Below, one piece after another: positions 62,671-64,000 of a stretch of DNA of 64,000 bases; the first letter of the stretch is position 1; every line of letters begins with the position of its first letter. The stretch lies in the NCBI GenBank assembly GCA_964604675.1, contig CAZSAT010000025.1:1-64000 (forward strand), in the 5' to 3' direction. The position numbers were made by a program, and so were the translations under genes. The stretch comes from CAZSAT01 sp964604675. GTDB lineage: Bacteria > Myxococcota_A > UBA796 > CAJQPC01. Below the pieces are notes generated by a model. It made no database searches. It saw only the letters and a list, made by a program, of their open reading frames with translations, and was not told the origin of the DNA.

Positions 62671-64000
62671 GTGGGACTCGGAGCAGAGAGGTGGGTCTTG
62701 AGGGCTGTCGGCTCGGAAGCTGCCGGCCAGAAGGCCACGGGGAGGGAGACGAGCACGCCGGCGAGGGCGGCGAGACCGGGGTTCTCGGTCAGCCCGCCGA
62801 GTGCTGCCCCGAGGTGGACGCTCAAGGCCAGCATGGCGGCTGCCGCTGCCTGCACGGCTGGCGGCGGTTGCTTCCGGTAGAGCCCGGCGAGCAGAGGTCC
62901 TGCCGAGGCCGCGACCAGGCCGTAGACGCCCAGCTGGCCGAAGAGGAGGACGAGGTCGGGTGGGCTCCAGGCCAGCGCCAGGGTCATGGCGGCCAGGCAG
63001 AGCAGCACGAGTCGGTTCGTGCGCACGCTCGCAGTTCCCGCGAAGAGGTCGTGCGTGACGCTCGCGCCGATCGCGACGAGCAATCCGTCCAAGGTGCTCA
63101 TCGACGCAGCGAGGATGGCCACGCTGACCAGGGCCGTGGTCGCTTCGGAGTCGAACGTGGCGGCGAGCCAGCGCGCCATCACCTCGTCCTGTGGCAGACC
63201 TGGACCCAGATCGAGCCGGGCGTAGAGTCCTGCGAGCAGCACCAGGGAGAACACCAGGAAGCTGCCCATGCCCAGCACGATCGTCGCGGCGAGCGCACCT
63301 CGGCCTCGCACGTAGAGCGCCTTCGTGAGCAGGTGGGGCTGGGTGGTCAAGGCGAAGCCGATCACCACCGGCAGCACCCACACCTCGAACGAGGTCGAGA
63401 AGAGCTTCGACCCAGGGGCGGTCCAGCCGGTGTCGGAGAGGTGGGCCGCGGCCGAGCCGTCGGTCCAGAGCTCCAACCCTGCGAGCGCGATGAGCGTGGC
63501 CACGCCGAGCATGACGAGTGCCTGCGCCGAGTTCGTGAAGGCGTGGGCCCAGGCGCCGCCGAGGGCGGTGTAGCCGAACACGAACAGCACGATGAAGGTC
63601 GCACACAGGTGGTAGCCGAGTCCGAGGGCGTGCTGCATGACGTAGGCGCAGCCGACCACGATGAGGACCAGGTAGGCGAGCTGCAGGACGTTCAGCACAG
63701 CGAAGAGCCGCCGCAGTCCCAGGCTCGCGTAGCGACGGCCCAGCCAGTCGGGCACGGTGACGGCGCCGCTGCCGAGCGCCTGGAAGCGCGGCGCCAGGCA
63801 CCACAGCCCGGCGGCCAGGCCCGCGGACAAGGGGAGCGAGAAGCCGATGAGTGCGGGCAGGCCTTCGGCGTAGACGAAGCCCGGCAGGATCACGAACGTG
63901 GCGCTGGACGCCAGGCACGCCCCGAGCGTGAGGCCGGCCATCCAGGGGCTCATGTTGCCGCTGCCGATCGCGAACCCGCTCGCACCGCGGCTCCTCCGGC
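62667..64000 (-). CDS. Sodium:solute symporter family protein (5' end outside window)
   Basis: At least 444 codons; the frame runs open through the window end, and the residues before the first internal ATG (GASGFAIGSGNMSPWMAGLTLG) match the usual SSS-family first loop, so the start lies beyond 64000. About twelve membrane helices, with family features such as VTVPDWLGRRYAS, FGYTALGGAWAHAFTNSAQ, and ILAASMSTLDGLLVAIGASVTHD. Na+-coupled uptake of an unknown solute. Followed by the overlapping SDR gene. Confidence 0.85.
   Translation of the reverse strand, partial: RRSRGASGFAIGSGNMSPWMAGLTLGACLASSATFVILPGFVYAEGLPALIGFSLPLSAGLAAGLWCLAPRFQALGSGAVTVPDWLGRRYASLGLRRLFAVLNVLQLAYLVLIVVGCAYVMQHALGLGYHLCATFIVLFVFGYTALGGAWAHAFTNSAQALVMLGVATLIALAGLELWTDGSAAAHLSDTGWTAPGSKLFSTSFEVWVLPVVIGFALTTQPHLLTKALYVRGRGALAATIVLGMGSFLVFSLVLLAGLYARLDLGPGLPQDEVMARWLAATFDSEATTALVSVAILAASMSTLDGLLVAIGASVTHDLFAGTASVRTNRLVLLCLAAMTLALAWSPPDLVLLFGQLGVYGLVAASAGPLLAGLYRKQPPPAVQAAAAAMLALSVHLGAALGGLTENPGLAALAGVLVSLPVAFWPAASEPTALKTHLSAPSPT

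Overview
The window is about 70% G+C, gene-dense and on both strands. It fits a Gram-negative bacterium of the Myxococcota / former Deltaproteobacteria type. Supporting signs are LPS-transport genes (LptA, LptB, an LptD-like protein, KdsB), a Tol system, TamA/TamB, sigma-54, PP2C-type protein phosphatases, many lipoproteins, a zinc-ribbon FYDLN-type protein and a Cys-containing C-terminal sorting tag resembling MYXO-CTERM. A run of ten Ns (49426-49435) marks a scaffold join, so this is probably a draft or metagenome-assembled genome. I saw no tRNA, rRNA, CRISPR array, insertion sequence or prophage gene. No stretch over 300 bases lacks a gene.

Layout. 1-5061 (+): 3' part of tamB followed by a long tamA-like Omp85 gene. 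13493-5065 (-): a run of ten close or overlapping genes: nucleotide cyclase, small outer-membrane protein, GT-C-like membrane protein, EcsC-family protein, redoxin-rhodanese fusion, tolQ, tolR, a tolA/tonB-like gene, tolB and a ppx/gppA-family gene; no pal. 13575-14105 (+): a cyclic-nucleotide-binding protein divergent from the cyclase. 15495-14102 (-): a lipoprotein and an MBL-fold hydrolase. 15519-22515 (+): LD-carboxypeptidase, serine hydrolase, accD, folC, lptD-like, lipoprotein. 22516-30281: mixed genes, including holB-tatD, a 53-residue basic protein, a GNAT enzyme, sppA and an alpha/beta-hydrolase that lacks its nucleophile. 30533-36029 (+): rsmA, a PP2C phosphatase, an M23 peptidase, secA. 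36196-46583 (+): rpsB-tsf-pyrH-frr-uppS-cdsA-rseP, a USG-1/Asd-like gene, a large secreted fusion protein, truA. 46605-49347: FYDLN protein, a beta-propeller lipoprotein, rplM-rpsI with a strong terminator. After the gap (+): kdsB, pyrG, lptA, lptB, rpoN, metK; then a PP2C-CNB fusion (-), gltA, sucC, sucD, ndk (+), and three minus-strand genes: an unknown, an SDR and a sodium:solute symporter cut by the window end.

How the genes work together. Most of the window serves the cell envelope (Tol, Tam, Lpt, SecA, RseP, SppA, LD-carboxypeptidase, CdsA, UppS), translation, and the TCA cycle with its nucleotide partner Ndk. A possible second-messenger theme links the class III cyclase, the divergent CNB protein and the PP2C-CNB fusion.

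Four things stand out. (1) A TANNNT/GATAnC -10-like element lies only 6-9 nt before the start codon of at least eight genes that lack a Shine-Dalgarno sequence, which suggests leaderless mRNAs. (2) Export signals are unusually short and uncharged. (3) One reading frame joins a beta-propeller/Fn3 protein with a C-terminal sorting tag directly to a signal peptide and a beta-barrel-like domain, as if it were a secreted polyprotein. (4) About seventeen neighbouring gene pairs share stop/start overlaps, including probable CTG starts for truA and perhaps lptA.
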